From assembly GCA_964472565.1 (NCBI GenBank), contig CAYYNB010000037.1, positions 1-41,935 of the forward strand: a stretch of 41,935 nt of DNA, written 5' to 3'. Shown here one piece after another: positions 24,908-33,631 of the stretch. Within the stretch, counting starts at the first letter, position 1, and every line of letters begins with the position of its first letter. The position numbers were made by a program, and so were the translations under genes. The notes beneath the pieces were generated by a model. It worked only from the letters and a program-made list of their open reading frames with translations, ran no database searches and was not told the DNA's origin. Source of the DNA: DATAMF01 sp964472565. Its GTDB lineage: Bacteria; Chloroflexota; Anaerolineae; Aggregatilineales; Aggregatilineaceae.

Positions 24908-27340
24908 ATGATCCACTGGCTGCGCTGGTCCTGGCGCGATCTACGTGAACGGGCGGTACAGGTCGCTGTCATTGCCCTGATTATTGCTCTCGGAACAGGC
25001 ATTTATGCCGGTTTGGGCAGTACCACCCCCTGGCGTACCAAAGCGGCTGATCAAGGTTTTGAGCAGCTAGGGATGTACGATCTTCAGATGAAGTTGACTC
25101 CGGGCAGTTATGTCGAAGCCGAGGCGCTTCTAAACATTGTGCATTCCATCGAAGACCCCTGGTGGATCGAAGCCGCTGAAGTGCGCTTGTTAGCCACCAC
25201 CACCATTAGTGCGGGCGAGAATATCCTGGTCCGCGGTCATATCATCGGCATGGATCTGTCAAACGGCGCTCCCCAGGTGAACCAAATATCCGTCATCCAG
25301 GGTCGCCCGTTGACCCAGGCCGACGATGGACAGCCGGTTGCGATCCTCGAATCGCAGTTTGCCGAACACTATAATCTGCCTTCCCAGGGCGAAATCCGCT
25401 TAAGTGGCGATATTCCCTTGCGCTATGTCGGCCAGGGCACAACCCCCGAATATTTTATTGTCATGTCCGACGATGGCGGTATCTGGGCACAGGCTAGCAT
25501 TGCCGGGGTGTTTTTGCCGCTCAAAACCGCCCAGCAGATCACCAATCGCCCCAATCTGGTGAATAACCTCGTGCTGCGCCTCCGAGATGGCGCGAATCAA
25601 GATTTAGTCCGCCGCGAAATCGAGGCTGCTTTTCGCGCGGCCTTTCCCAACAAAGGCTATACCTGGACCGCCCGTAAATGGGACTACACCTATTCAACCG
25701 TCTACCGTTCCATCGACATGAACCAGCAGATTTACGACATGATCGCCATGCTGTTTCTGCTAGGAGCTGCCTTTGGCGCATTCAACCTGTCGGGTCGCAT
25801 CATCCAGGCCCAGCGCCGTGAGATCGGCATCGGCATGGCGCTGGGGATGCCCCCTCGCCTCCTGATGATTCGCCCCTTGTTAGTCGCCGCTCAAATTGCG
25901 CTGTCTGGCACAGTTCTCGGTATCCTGCTGGGGTTGCTGCTCGCTCAACTCGCCGGAACCTGGATCGAAGGCATTTTACCCCTGCCCACCTACGGCACCC
26001 TGATCTATCCGCATGTGTTTGTTCGTGCCGTGATCCTGGGCCTAATCCTGCCATTTGTTGCAGCCCTGCTACCTGTATGGCGGGCGGTTCGTGTCTCTCC
26101 GATTGACGCCATCAAAACCGGACACCTGATCGAAAAAGGCAATCGGCTGTCGCGCTGGTTAAACCGTTTTCCGCTCCCCGGCCAAAGTTTTGTCCAGATT
26201 CCACTGCGCAATCTGTTCCGGTCCCCGCGCCGCACCTTCGCCACCATGTTAGGCATTGCTACCGCTGTAACTACCCTGGTGGGCATTGTGGGCATTCTCG
26301 ATAGTGTCTTATTCACCATCGATAAGATTCGCGCCGAGGCCTTGCAGGATCACCCCAACCGGATTGTCGTTTCTCTCGATCTTCCCTATCCAATTGACTC
26401 GCCCGAAGTGGCTTTTATCACCCAATCACCCCTTGTGAGCCTTGCCGAACCATGGCTCCGAGTGCCCGGTAAAATGCGCCAGGGCGACAAAGAAATCCTG
26501 GCCGCGATTGAATTACTACACCTGGACAATCCGCTCTGGTCCCCGACTCTCATCGCGGGCCAACGCCCCTCCAGCGAAAATCCGGGCATCCTCATCGCCC
26601 AGAAAGCCGCCGATGATTTGGGCGTTGAGGTCGGCGATACCATCACGCTCGAACATCCCCGCCGCAAAGGGCTGTTAGACGCTGAATTGGTCTGGAGCGA
26701 GGTGAAAATCACCGGTATTCATGCCGATCCCTGGCGGAACTATGTCTATATGGATCTGTCTCAGGCCGATCTGTTAAATCTGAGCGGTTTGGTTAATCGC
26801 ATCCAGATCGACCCTGCCCCCGGTGTAAGTTATATCGAGGTCAAACAAGCGTTGTTCCAGGGGTCTCATGTCGCCGCAGTGATTTCTATTACCGGGGCGG
26901 TAGATACAGCGGCGAGCATCTTTGACGAGGCCGTAAAATTCCTATATGGTGTCGAAATAGGTGTGCTGCTCTTGTCTTTCCTCATCGCCTTCAATTCCAC
27001 CAACATCGGCATGAATGAGCGCTCGCGAGAGATCGCGACTATGTTCGCTTTTGGCCTGCCCATCCGAACTGTCGTACGAATGTCCATGCTCGAAAATTTA
27101 GTTTATGGTATCATAGGCAGTTTGCTTGGCTCGCTCATGGGATCAGGGGTACTGTATTGGTTTTTATTAACACAGATGACTGGGATCGCTGCTGATGCCC
27201 GCTTCACCATGACCGTCGCGCCATTCACCTGGTTCTTGGTCATCCTGACCGGTGTGATCATCGTTACCCTGACGCCACTGCTCACCATTCAAAAGATGAA
27301 ACGTATGGATATTCCATCAACGCTTCGCGTGATGGAGTAA
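24908..27340 (+). CDS. FtsX-like ABC transporter permease, paralogue of the 1294-3771 gene
   Basis: An 810-aa protein collinear over its full length with the permease at 1294-3771. Both share WLRWSWRDLR near the N-terminus, IIALGTG, a MYDLQ..L..GSYVE segment, IGIGMALG.P, LIAQKAADDLGVEVGDTITL (IIAQKAAEDLGVQVGDTITL in the other), SREIATMFAFGLPIRTVVRM, and the identical last 11 residues MDIPSTLRVME. The layout is a short N-terminal helix, a large extracytoplasmic domain, FtsX domain, second extracytoplasmic domain and second FtsX domain. Unlike its paralogue it has no ATPase gene beside it, so it may share the ATPase at 3785-4489 or one elsewhere. It starts two bases after the SDR stop. Confidence 0.92.
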   Translation: MIHWLRWSWRDLRERAVQVAVIALIIALGTGIYAGLGSTTPWRTKAADQGFEQLGMYDLQMKLTPGSYVEAEALLNIVHSIEDPWWIEAAEVRLLATTTISAGENILVRGHIIGMDLSNGAPQVNQISVIQGRPLTQADDGQPVAILESQFAEHYNLPSQGEIRLSGDIPLRYVGQGTTPEYFIVMSDDGGIWAQASIAGVFLPLKTAQQITNRPNLVNNLVLRLRDGANQDLVRREIEAAFRAAFPNKGYTWTARKWDYTYSTVYRSIDMNQQIYDMIAMLFLLGAAFGAFNLSGRIIQAQRREIGIGMALGMPPRLLMIRPLLVAAQIALSGTVLGILLGLLLAQLAGTWIEGILPLPTYGTLIYPHVFVRAVILGLILPFVAALLPVWRAVRVSPIDAIKTGHLIEKGNRLSRWLNRFPLPGQSFVQIPLRNLFRSPRRTFATMLGIATAVTTLVGIVGILDSVLFTIDKIRAEALQDHPNRIVVSLDLPYPIDSPEVAFITQSPLVSLAEPWLRVPGKMRQGDKEILAAIELLHLDNPLWSPTLIAGQRPSSENPGILIAQKAADDLGVEVGDTITLEHPRRKGLLDAELVWSEVKITGIHADPWRNYVYMDLSQADLLNLSGLVNRIQIDPAPGVSYIEVKQALFQGSHVAAVISITGAVDTAASIFDEAVKFLYGVEIGVLLLSFLIAFNSTNIGMNERSREIATMFAFGLPIRTVVRMSMLENLVYGIIGSLLGSLMGSGVLYWFLLTQMTGIAADARFTMTVAPFTWFLVILTGVIIVTLTPLLTIQKMKRMDIPSTLRVME

Positions 27341-27351
27341 TATACCAAATT

Positions 27352-27386
27352 TCGCGTCGTGAGAATGGATTTCACGACGCGATTTT
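27352..27386. terminator. Strong terminator between the FtsX paralogue and the alpha/beta hydrolase
   Basis: TCGCGTCGTGA (27352-27362) pairs perfectly with TCACGACGCGA (27372-27382), loop 9 bases, followed by TTTT (27383-27386) on the plus strand. The convergent gene ends at 27392, so it probably serves both directions. Confidence 0.85.
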
Positions 27387-27391
27387 CCCCC

Positions 27392-28186
27392 TTACGAAGT
27401 CAGGAAGTCCAGTACAATCTGGTTAAATTGGGCTGGGTTTTCCCAAAATGAGGCGTGTCCGGCCCCATCAATCATATGCAGGCTGGCATTAGGCATCCCC
27501 TGTGCCAGGGTTTCGCTGTAATGCACCGGTTTCAAAATATCCTTTTCGCCCACCATCACACAGGTTTGATGCTGAATTTCGCCCAGTCGTGCGGTGGTAT
27601 TCATCGTATTGAAGCATCGGCACAATTGGATTACCGAAGGCAGATGCAGCGCCTTAGCCGCTTCCACCCGGCTGAGCAGAAACGTATATTTTGCGGCAAA
27701 AAATGCTTCGCTGAAATTCCAATACCATGTTGTTTTATAGAACAACTCATGATCGCCTGTCGCCGCGACCATTGCCCAGCTCGTGACAATTGCGCCCAAC
27801 ATGGCATCCACCTGGCTCACACAATCCGCCATAATCAGTTTGCGGCACCGTTCAGCATACCGCAGCGCGAAAACCTGGGTGAGTTCACCGCCATATGAAA
27901 TCCCGCCGATATGTGCGGTTGGGATGTCCAATGCATCCATCAACGCCGCGAGATCATCCGCGTGCAGCTCCCAGGTATACGGCGGATCGCCTTCAGCCCA
28001 TTTTTGCGATTGTCCCTGTCCGCGCATATCGTAGAGCAGCACGCGAAACCGAGGTGTGAGTGGCGGTAGTTGGTACGACCAACTCGTGGTGCTGGCGATG
28101 ATTCCATTATTCAAAACAAGGACATCATCACCTTGCCCGTGCAATTCATAATAAATCTCAACACCGTTCACCTGAATGTGAGGCAT
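27392..28186 (-). CDS. Alpha/beta-fold hydrolase
   Basis: A 264-aa serine hydrolase of the alpha/beta fold. The nucleophile elbow is GGISYGGE with Ser97, the acid is probably Asp216 (MVGEKDILKP), and the base is His244 (DGAGHASFWENP). The oxyanion region is LNNGIIASTTSW, where the usual HG motif is replaced by NNG. LYDMRGQGQSQ matches the strand-turn before the helix typical of 3-oxoadipate enol-lactonase-like, haloperoxidase-like and esterase members. The substrate cannot be stated. AGGAG lies about 10 bases before the ATG. No signal peptide, so it is cytoplasmic. It may be monocistronic: 164 bp separate it from the upstream ATPase gene on the same strand. Confidence 0.9.
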   Translation of the reverse strand: MPHIQVNGVEIYYELHGQGDDVLVLNNGIIASTTSWSYQLPPLTPRFRVLLYDMRGQGQSQKWAEGDPPYTWELHADDLAALMDALDIPTAHIGGISYGGELTQVFALRYAERCRKLIMADCVSQVDAMLGAIVTSWAMVAATGDHELFYKTTWYWNFSEAFFAAKYTFLLSRVEAAKALHLPSVIQLCRCFNTMNTTARLGEIQHQTCVMVGEKDILKPVHYSETLAQGMPNASLHMIDGAGHASFWENPAQFNQIVLDFLTS

Positions 28187-28350
28187 AAATACTGCTCCTA
28201 AAATATATGATGCGGCACGCCAGAGTTACAGGGTAGCGCAGATTTTTGACGACCTTTTGCGCCAGCACTTGTGCCGCCGCGCAATCTCCGCTTGCGTTGC
28301 CTCCTGTAAACCATCCAAGAGACGACATAAACCGGACAGGCTATCTCCTC

Positions 28351-29094
28351 TCACAAAATTTGCGACAGGAATAACTTGGTTCGCTCATGCTGTGGGTTCT
28401 CGAAGAAATGCTCCGGTGTGCCCATTTCCACAATCCGGCCCTCATCAAAAAAGACAATTCGATCCGCGACTTCACGTGCAAAGCCCATTTCATGCGACAC
28501 CACCAGCATCGTCATGCCGCTTTGAGCCAGTTCGCGCATCACGTCCAGCACCTCTTTGATCATTTCTGGGTCAAGCGCCGAGGTTGGTTCGTCGAACAGC
28601 ATAATTTTCGGCTGCATCGCCAGCGCCCGCGCAATCGCCACCCGCTGCTGCTGCCCGCCCGAAAGCTGCCCCGGATACTTCCGCGCCTGTTCGGGAATTC
28701 CCACTCGTGCCAGTAGTTGCCTCGCGGTTTCTTCCGATATATGGCGCGGTTGGTGCCGGACGTACCGCGGAGCCAGCGTCACATTCTGCATCACCGTTAA
28801 ATGCGGAAATAAGTTAAACTGCTGGAAGACCATCCCGATCTCGCTGCGAATGGCGGCAATATTTCGAATATCGTGGCTCAGTTCGATCCCATCCACCACG
28901 ATCTGCCCTTCCTGGTGTTCTTCCAGCCGGTTAATACACCGGATGAATGTGGATTTCCCCGATCCTGACGGCCCAATGATCACCACCACTTCTTGCGGAT
29001 AAACGGTGAGATCGATTCCCTTCAACACATGGAATTTTCCAAACCACTTATGCACATCGCGGCAAACAATAATTGGTTCTTGTTTTTCGGCCAT
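28351..29094 (-). CDS. Polar amino acid ABC transporter ATP-binding protein (GlnQ-like)
   Basis: A 247-aa ATPase of the PAAT family. Walker A is GPSGSGKST (41-49), the Q-loop is VFQQFNLFPHLTVMQN, the signature is LSGGQQQRVAIARALAMQ, and Walker B is IMLFDEPTSALDPE. The H-loop is VVSHEMGFAREVADRI and the ending is FENPQHERTKLFLSQIL. HLTVMQN and the C-terminal block are diagnostic of glutamine/polar amino acid importers (GlnQ, ArtP, HisP). The ATG at 29092-29094 has AGAGGA upstream; seven extra codons are open. No amino-acid permease or binding-protein gene is present within the window on either side, so it is an orphan here. Confidence 0.93.
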   Translation of the reverse strand: MAEKQEPIIVCRDVHKWFGKFHVLKGIDLTVYPQEVVVIIGPSGSGKSTFIRCINRLEEHQEGQIVVDGIELSHDIRNIAAIRSEIGMVFQQFNLFPHLTVMQNVTLAPRYVRHQPRHISEETARQLLARVGIPEQARKYPGQLSGGQQQRVAIARALAMQPKIMLFDEPTSALDPEMIKEVLDVMRELAQSGMTMLVVSHEMGFAREVADRIVFFDEGRIVEMGTPEHFFENPQHERTKLFLSQIL

Positions 29095-29182
29095 AATCGT
29101 TCCTCTATTCCACACACTTCGCCGCCCCTAGCCTACCGCCAAATACTATTTATACAAGTCGCAAGTAGTCTCCAACAGTTTG

Positions 29183-29210
29183 TTGACAAGCCTTTGGGAT
29201 ATATGATAAA
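29183..29210 (+). promoter_or_regulatory. Probable promoter of the amino-sugar operon
   Basis: Consensus -35 TTGACA (29183-29188) with GATAAA (29205-29210) at 16 bp; TAAACT (29207-29212) at 18 bp is an alternative. It precedes a leader of about 165 bases before the binding-protein ATG. Confidence 0.6.
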
Positions 29211-29217
29211 CTAGATC

Positions 29218-29244
29218 AAGTTAGTAAGGAATAATAACTAACTT
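29218..29244. promoter_or_regulatory. Operator-like inverted repeat downstream of the amino-sugar promoter
   Basis: AAGTTAGT (29218-29225) and ACTAACTT (29237-29244) are perfect inverted 8-mers with an 11-bp gap, right after the presumed -10 box. Geometry and TTAGT/ACTAA half-sites resemble operators of ROK repressors such as XylR, as I recall them. The ROK regulator at 36249-37427 is the obvious candidate ligand. Confidence 0.6.
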
Positions 29245-29382
29245 TCTTCGGCGCGAACTTTAAACCTATTGCCAACCTTAAAAATGAGGATAGGAGGCAG
29301 TAATCGCACGAGAAGCAAGAGTATCCATCTTCCACCTTCGTTTTTTGCTCGTAGAAATTGAAATTACAAGGAGATGAATTCG

Positions 29383-30657
29383 ATGAAACGTACCCTTTAT
29401 TTAGCTTTGGCCCTGATCATGGTGCTGGGTCTGGCTGCCTCTGTCCGCCCCGCCGCGTCAGTCAAAGCGCAAGACGAAGAAACACTTGAACTCTATCTGG
29501 TGGGTTTACCCGACTCAGCGCTGACTTGGTTTAATGATGTCGCTTTCCCGGCCTTCGAAGCCGAACATCCTGCTGTGAAAATGGAACTCCTGAACGGCAC
29601 CTGGGCCGACTTCTATACCACCGTCGCAGGCTGGATCACCACGGGCGAAGGCCCCGATCTGGTTTATCTTGGCTCTGAACATGCAGCGACCTTCTGCGAT
29701 TTGCTGTCCGACCTCGATCCCTATCTCGCGGATTGGGATGGGCTGGACGCATTCCTCCCCGCTGCGCTTGAAACCGTGTCCTGCGATGGTCATATGCGTG
29801 GTATGCCCCTGCTGATGTCGCCTCGCCCCATTTTCTACCGCACCGATTTGACCGCTGATCCGGCGAACTTCGCGGCTCCGCTGACTTTTGCCGATGCGCT
29901 GCAATTTGTCACCGATAATACAGCGGTCGAAAATGGCGCTGTCTCGAAGCAGGGCTTCATGGACATTGGCGGCCAGTTGTTTGACGATCAGGAATTCATC
30001 GCCTATATCTGGTCAGCCGGTGGCGAACTGTATTACGAAGATGGCACCAGCACCTTCGACAGCCCTGAAACCGCTGAAGCGCTTCAGTATATGTATGACC
30101 GTCGCCGCGTCGTACTGCCCACCGAAGACACCGCCGGTCTGCCGCCTATCGAAGGCACCCCGCTGGGATCAGGTGTGGTTGTCAGCGGTATCTTCCCCAT
30201 GTGGAACGTCCCGCCGCTGGATGACGCCGTGTGGGAAAGCGTAGCTATCGCGCCGTATCCTGCGGGCGCGAACGGGCAGCCCCTGATCCAGGTCTTCATC
30301 GACTGGCTGTCGGTTCCGTCTTACGTCGAAAATAAAGAATTAGCTGTCGAATTCCTGAAATTCATCACCACGCAGGAAAACGCGCTGGCGCTGAGCGAAG
30401 TTGCAGGTTTCACCCCCGTCCGTCAGGATGCCTGGGAAACCATCAAAGCCAACAGCCCCGTCTGGACGACACTGCTCGACCTGGCGGTGGAATATGGCCG
30501 CGCCTACTCCGATATTCGCGCTGCCGCTGAACTGCGTCCGCTGATCTTCAACGAAGTGAATCTCTTCCTGACTGATCAACAGAGCCTGGAAGACACCCAG
30601 ACCAATCTGAAAGAAGCCTACGACGCAATCTTGGAAGAACAGGGTTATTTGGACTAG
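29383..30657 (+). CDS. Sugar ABC transporter substrate-binding protein, family 1 (amino-sugar locus)
   Basis: A 424-aa extracellular binding protein. The signal peptide MKRTLYLALALIMVLGLAAS ends near ASVKAQ, with an AxA-type site and no lipobox Cys. The mature protein has LELYLVGLPDSALTWFNDVA, FPAFEAEHPAVKMELL, then WITTGEGPDLVYLGSEHA, the usual family-1 sequence blocks. The ATG at 29383 is preferred: AAGGAG is nine bases upstream, whereas the ATG at 29374 abuts it. It heads a plus-strand block of permeases, NagZ-like glycosidase and amino-sugar enzymes, so GlcNAc-containing oligosaccharides are the likely ligand. A stable hairpin follows the stop. Confidence 0.93.
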   Translation: MKRTLYLALALIMVLGLAASVRPAASVKAQDEETLELYLVGLPDSALTWFNDVAFPAFEAEHPAVKMELLNGTWADFYTTVAGWITTGEGPDLVYLGSEHAATFCDLLSDLDPYLADWDGLDAFLPAALETVSCDGHMRGMPLLMSPRPIFYRTDLTADPANFAAPLTFADALQFVTDNTAVENGAVSKQGFMDIGGQLFDDQEFIAYIWSAGGELYYEDGTSTFDSPETAEALQYMYDRRRVVLPTEDTAGLPPIEGTPLGSGVVVSGIFPMWNVPPLDDAVWESVAIAPYPAGANGQPLIQVFIDWLSVPSYVENKELAVEFLKFITTQENALALSEVAGFTPVRQDAWETIKANSPVWTTLLDLAVEYGRAYSDIRAAAELRPLIFNEVNLFLTDQQSLEDTQTNLKEAYDAILEEQGYLD

Positions 30658-30669
30658 TTCCCTCTAAAA

Positions 30670-30706
30670 AGTTGCACCGGGGCTGGGGTAACTCCCCGGT
30701 GCAACT
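30670..30706 (+). other. Intercistronic hairpin after the amino-sugar binding-protein gene
   Basis: AGTTGCACCGGGG (30670-30682) pairs perfectly with CCCCGGTGCAACT (30694-30706), loop 11 bases, no T-run after it. Same position and probable function as the 10230-10250 hairpin, but unrelated in sequence. Confidence 0.8.
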
Positions 30707-30751
30707 CCTCTATCTACAACAGCTTCTGATAATTCAACAGGCGAACGGGCT

Positions 30752-32719
30752 ATGGCATCTGAATTCCGTCTCAAGAATCTTGAATGGGCTTTTCTTACGG
30801 TCATCTTCATCATCTTCTGTAGCCTCACGCTTGGCTATCTGGCGAAAGGGTACGCACGGCTCCGAGGATGGTCCGAAGCTGAACAACGTCGCATGTTTTG
30901 GGGCTTCACCTTCGCTGGCCCCTGGATCACGGGTTTTTTACTCTTTGTCCTCGGCCCGGCGCTCGCCTCGTTGTATTACAGTTTTACCGATTATGAACTG
31001 GGCCAGCCGCGCCATTGGGTGGGTTTAGACAACTATCGCACGATGCTGCTGGTTGATGGTCCGCATGGCAAGGATTTCAACCGTGCCATGTTCAACTCCT
31101 TCTACTATGCGCTGGTCGGCGTACCACTTCAGATCATCGCGGCCCTTATTATGGCCTTGTTGCTCAACAACGAAGTTCCCGGCGTTAAATTTTTCCGCAT
31201 GGCCTTCTACATGCCGGTGATTCTGGCCGGTGGCCCGGCGATTTTGCTGGCGTGGCGTTATATGCTGACCTCAAATGGGGGTTTCGTTAATATCTCGCTC
31301 AAAAAATTAGCCGATAGTTTCTTTGGATTTGACTATCTCTATCGCCTCTTTATCTATTTAAACGAGTCGATCAACGGTTTTTATACGGGCCTGTTACGGA
31401 GCGATCCGATTGGTTCCCTCAAATATACCATTCCCGCTGTTATTGCTGTGCTCTGGCTCCTCACCCTGGTCTTCGGGGATTGGTCCGAAAGCAAGCGTGT
31501 ACGTGCTTGGCGGGGTGCCCAGGTCATTGGCCTGATCGTGCTTTACCGTCTCATGTCGAAGGGACTGTTCGCCCATTCCGTGAATGTCTCCTGGACCTAT
31601 TTTGCAGGTGCTGCCATTCTGCTCGGAATTCTTTACACCGCATGGCAGCAGCGTCATCAGTTCGTTCGTTTCCTGCAAATCGGCAGTTTAGCCGTTCTCG
31701 CGCTTAGCGCTGCGTTGACGTTACAGCGTTCGGACTTCAACCTGGATAATCCCAATGCGCAGCGCTACTTGGGCGCGATGGCTTTGGTAGCCGTGCCCAT
31801 CATAATCTCCCTTATTGGCCGGTGGAACCGGGCTAAATATGGGATTTTGGGGGCGGTAATTGCTGCCTTCGCGCTGGTTATTTTTGTCCGTGCCATTCCC
31901 GGTGAACTGGATGGCGATGGGTATAAAGCCTTCACCAGCTATTTAACGTTGGGCAGCACCCTTAAAAATACGGATGACGTGAAATATCTGGAAGATGTCT
32001 ATCCCACCGAACTCATGTCCTCCATGTGGATTTATGCGCTGGCGGCGGCGGCTTTTCTCGGTCTGGCCCTTTCGAACAATCGTTATCCCCGCGCCCATAA
32101 AATCCTGTTATACGGTGCGTTGTTATTTTTCGTCTTGTTTGCGCTGAGCAGCTATCTCGATGGCCGCGCATATTTTCAGACGTTTGAAGATATTGCCCAG
32201 GCCACCGGCAAACCGAATTACCACTTTGCCCTGTTCCATCAGGCGGCGGACGATTTTCCGACCAGTGATCGCGTTCCTCTGTGGATGACCAGCGAACTGT
32301 GGACCAAGCCTTCGCTCATTCTCATCACCATGTGGAGTTCCGGCGCAATGATGCTCATCTTCCTCGCCGCGCTGAAGGGCGTGCCGCCCTCACTCTACGA
32401 AGCGGCGGAGGTGGACGGCGCGAATGGGTTGCAGCGGTTCTTCCGCATCACGATCCCCATGATCTCTCCGGCCATGTTCTACAATATCGTGATCGGCGTG
32501 ATTGCCGCCCTCCAAACCTTCGAAACGATCTACATGTTGCAGACTCCCAACACTGTCGAAAGCCTGACATCCGGCGCGTTTTATCTCTTCACACGCACCT
32601 TCCGCCAGCTTGCGATTGGCGAAGGAGCTGCCATGTCGTGGATTTTGGTGGTGATTATTCTGACATTAACCGTGCTGCAATTCCGTTACAGCCGCAGTTG
32701 GGTGCATTACGAGGCATAG
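30752..32719 (+). CDS. MalF-type sugar permease split by a large multi-pass membrane insertion
   Basis: A 655-aa permease, about twice the normal 290-320 aa. Residues 45-185 are the first half of a MalF-type permease (FTFAGPWITGFLLFVLGPAL, then VGLDNYRTMLL, then MAFYMPVILAGGPAILLAWR). Residues 515-655 are the second half, with the EAA loop SLYEAAEVDGANGLQRFFRI and the terminal RYSRSWVHYEA. In ordinary members these halves are nearly contiguous. Here about 320 residues (roughly 190-510) intervene, with seven or eight hydrophobic stretches such as IPAVIAVLWLLTLVF and AMALVAVPIIISLIG. They do not resemble any domain I know. The frame is unbroken. Start ATG at 30752 with a weak ribosome site. Pairs with the downstream MalG-type permease. 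Confidence 0.92.
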   Translation: MASEFRLKNLEWAFLTVIFIIFCSLTLGYLAKGYARLRGWSEAEQRRMFWGFTFAGPWITGFLLFVLGPALASLYYSFTDYELGQPRHWVGLDNYRTMLLVDGPHGKDFNRAMFNSFYYALVGVPLQIIAALIMALLLNNEVPGVKFFRMAFYMPVILAGGPAILLAWRYMLTSNGGFVNISLKKLADSFFGFDYLYRLFIYLNESINGFYTGLLRSDPIGSLKYTIPAVIAVLWLLTLVFGDWSESKRVRAWRGAQVIGLIVLYRLMSKGLFAHSVNVSWTYFAGAAILLGILYTAWQQRHQFVRFLQIGSLAVLALSAALTLQRSDFNLDNPNAQRYLGAMALVAVPIIISLIGRWNRAKYGILGAVIAAFALVIFVRAIPGELDGDGYKAFTSYLTLGSTLKNTDDVKYLEDVYPTELMSSMWIYALAAAAFLGLALSNNRYPRAHKILLYGALLFFVLFALSSYLDGRAYFQTFEDIAQATGKPNYHFALFHQAADDFPTSDRVPLWMTSELWTKPSLILITMWSSGAMMLIFLAALKGVPPSLYEAAEVDGANGLQRFFRITIPMISPAMFYNIVIGVIAALQTFETIYMLQTPNTVESLTSGAFYLFTRTFRQLAIGEGAAMSWILVVIILTLTVLQFRYSRSWVHYEA

Positions 32720-32722
32720 AAA

Positions 32723-33625
32723 ATGATGGCAAGCGAAACCAAACTTTGGACCCGTACACAAACGCTCACCCATTCCCAGTCGTGGCGGCGCGGCATCCGA
32801 ATCACCCGCCGGGTGCTGCTCTATGCGGCGCTGATTGTCGGCACCCTGTTTTTCCTGTTCCCGCTGATGTGGATGCTCGGCACGTCCTTAAAGACCATTC
32901 AGGAAGTCGGCCAGCCTCAGTTGAATTTGTTGCCTGAACATCCCCAATGGCAAAACTACGAGAAATTGCTGCGCGAAGATGCGTTCTACCGCTCGTACTT
33001 CAACAGCATTTATATCACGACGATGGTGGTGGTGGGAACCGTAACCTCTGTCTCGTTGGTTGCCTATTCCTTTAGTCGGCTCCAATGGAAAGGTCGCGGA
33101 CTGGTTTTTGCACTGATGATGAGTACCTTGATGCTCCCCTATCAGGCCACCCTCGTTCCGCAGTATGTCATTTTTAATGAACTAAAATGGGTTCGAACGT
33201 TTAACCCGATCACCTTGCCGGGTTTCTTTGCCGGAGGAGCCTCGCTCGTGTTCCTCATGCGCCAGTTTATGCTGGGTATTCCCAAAGAACTCGATGAAGC
33301 GGCCATGATCGACGGCGCGAATCCGGTCCAGATCTGGTGGTATGTGATCATGCCCCTCTGCCGTCCGGCCATCGCTACCGTGTCCATTTTCCTCTTCGTC
33401 GGCAACTGGAACAGTCTGGTTCAGCCGCTCATCTACCTGCAAAAGGGCGAGTTGTTTACGATGCCTATTTACGTGTCGCAAAAGTTCAACGTTCAGACTT
33501 CTCCCCTGCCCTGGCAGGAAATTATGGCTGCCAGTGTGCTGTTTGTTGTCCCGGTACTGGTACTCTTTATCTTCACGCAGCGTTACTTCATCCAGAGCGT
33601 AACGTTGACCGGAACTAAGGGATAG
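32723..33625 (+). CDS. Sugar ABC transporter permease, MalG type (amino-sugar locus)
   Basis: A 300-aa permease of normal length. Hydrophobic segments run from LLYAALIVGTLFFLFPLMWM at the N-terminus to ASVLFVVPVLVLFIFTQRYF at the C-terminus. The EAA loop is ELDEAAMIDGANPVQIWWYV with IMPLCRP after it. The ending FIQSVTLTGTKG is the family block. It starts three bases after the stop of the large permease, so the two are translationally linked. As with the first transporter, no ATPase gene is nearby; both systems presumably use a shared MsmK/UgpC-type ATPase encoded elsewhere. Confidence 0.95.
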   Translation: MMASETKLWTRTQTLTHSQSWRRGIRITRRVLLYAALIVGTLFFLFPLMWMLGTSLKTIQEVGQPQLNLLPEHPQWQNYEKLLREDAFYRSYFNSIYITTMVVVGTVTSVSLVAYSFSRLQWKGRGLVFALMMSTLMLPYQATLVPQYVIFNELKWVRTFNPITLPGFFAGGASLVFLMRQFMLGIPKELDEAAMIDGANPVQIWWYVIMPLCRPAIATVSIFLFVGNWNSLVQPLIYLQKGELFTMPIYVSQKFNVQTSPLPWQEIMAASVLFVVPVLVLFIFTQRYFIQSVTLTGTKG

Positions 33626-33631
33626 AGCATC

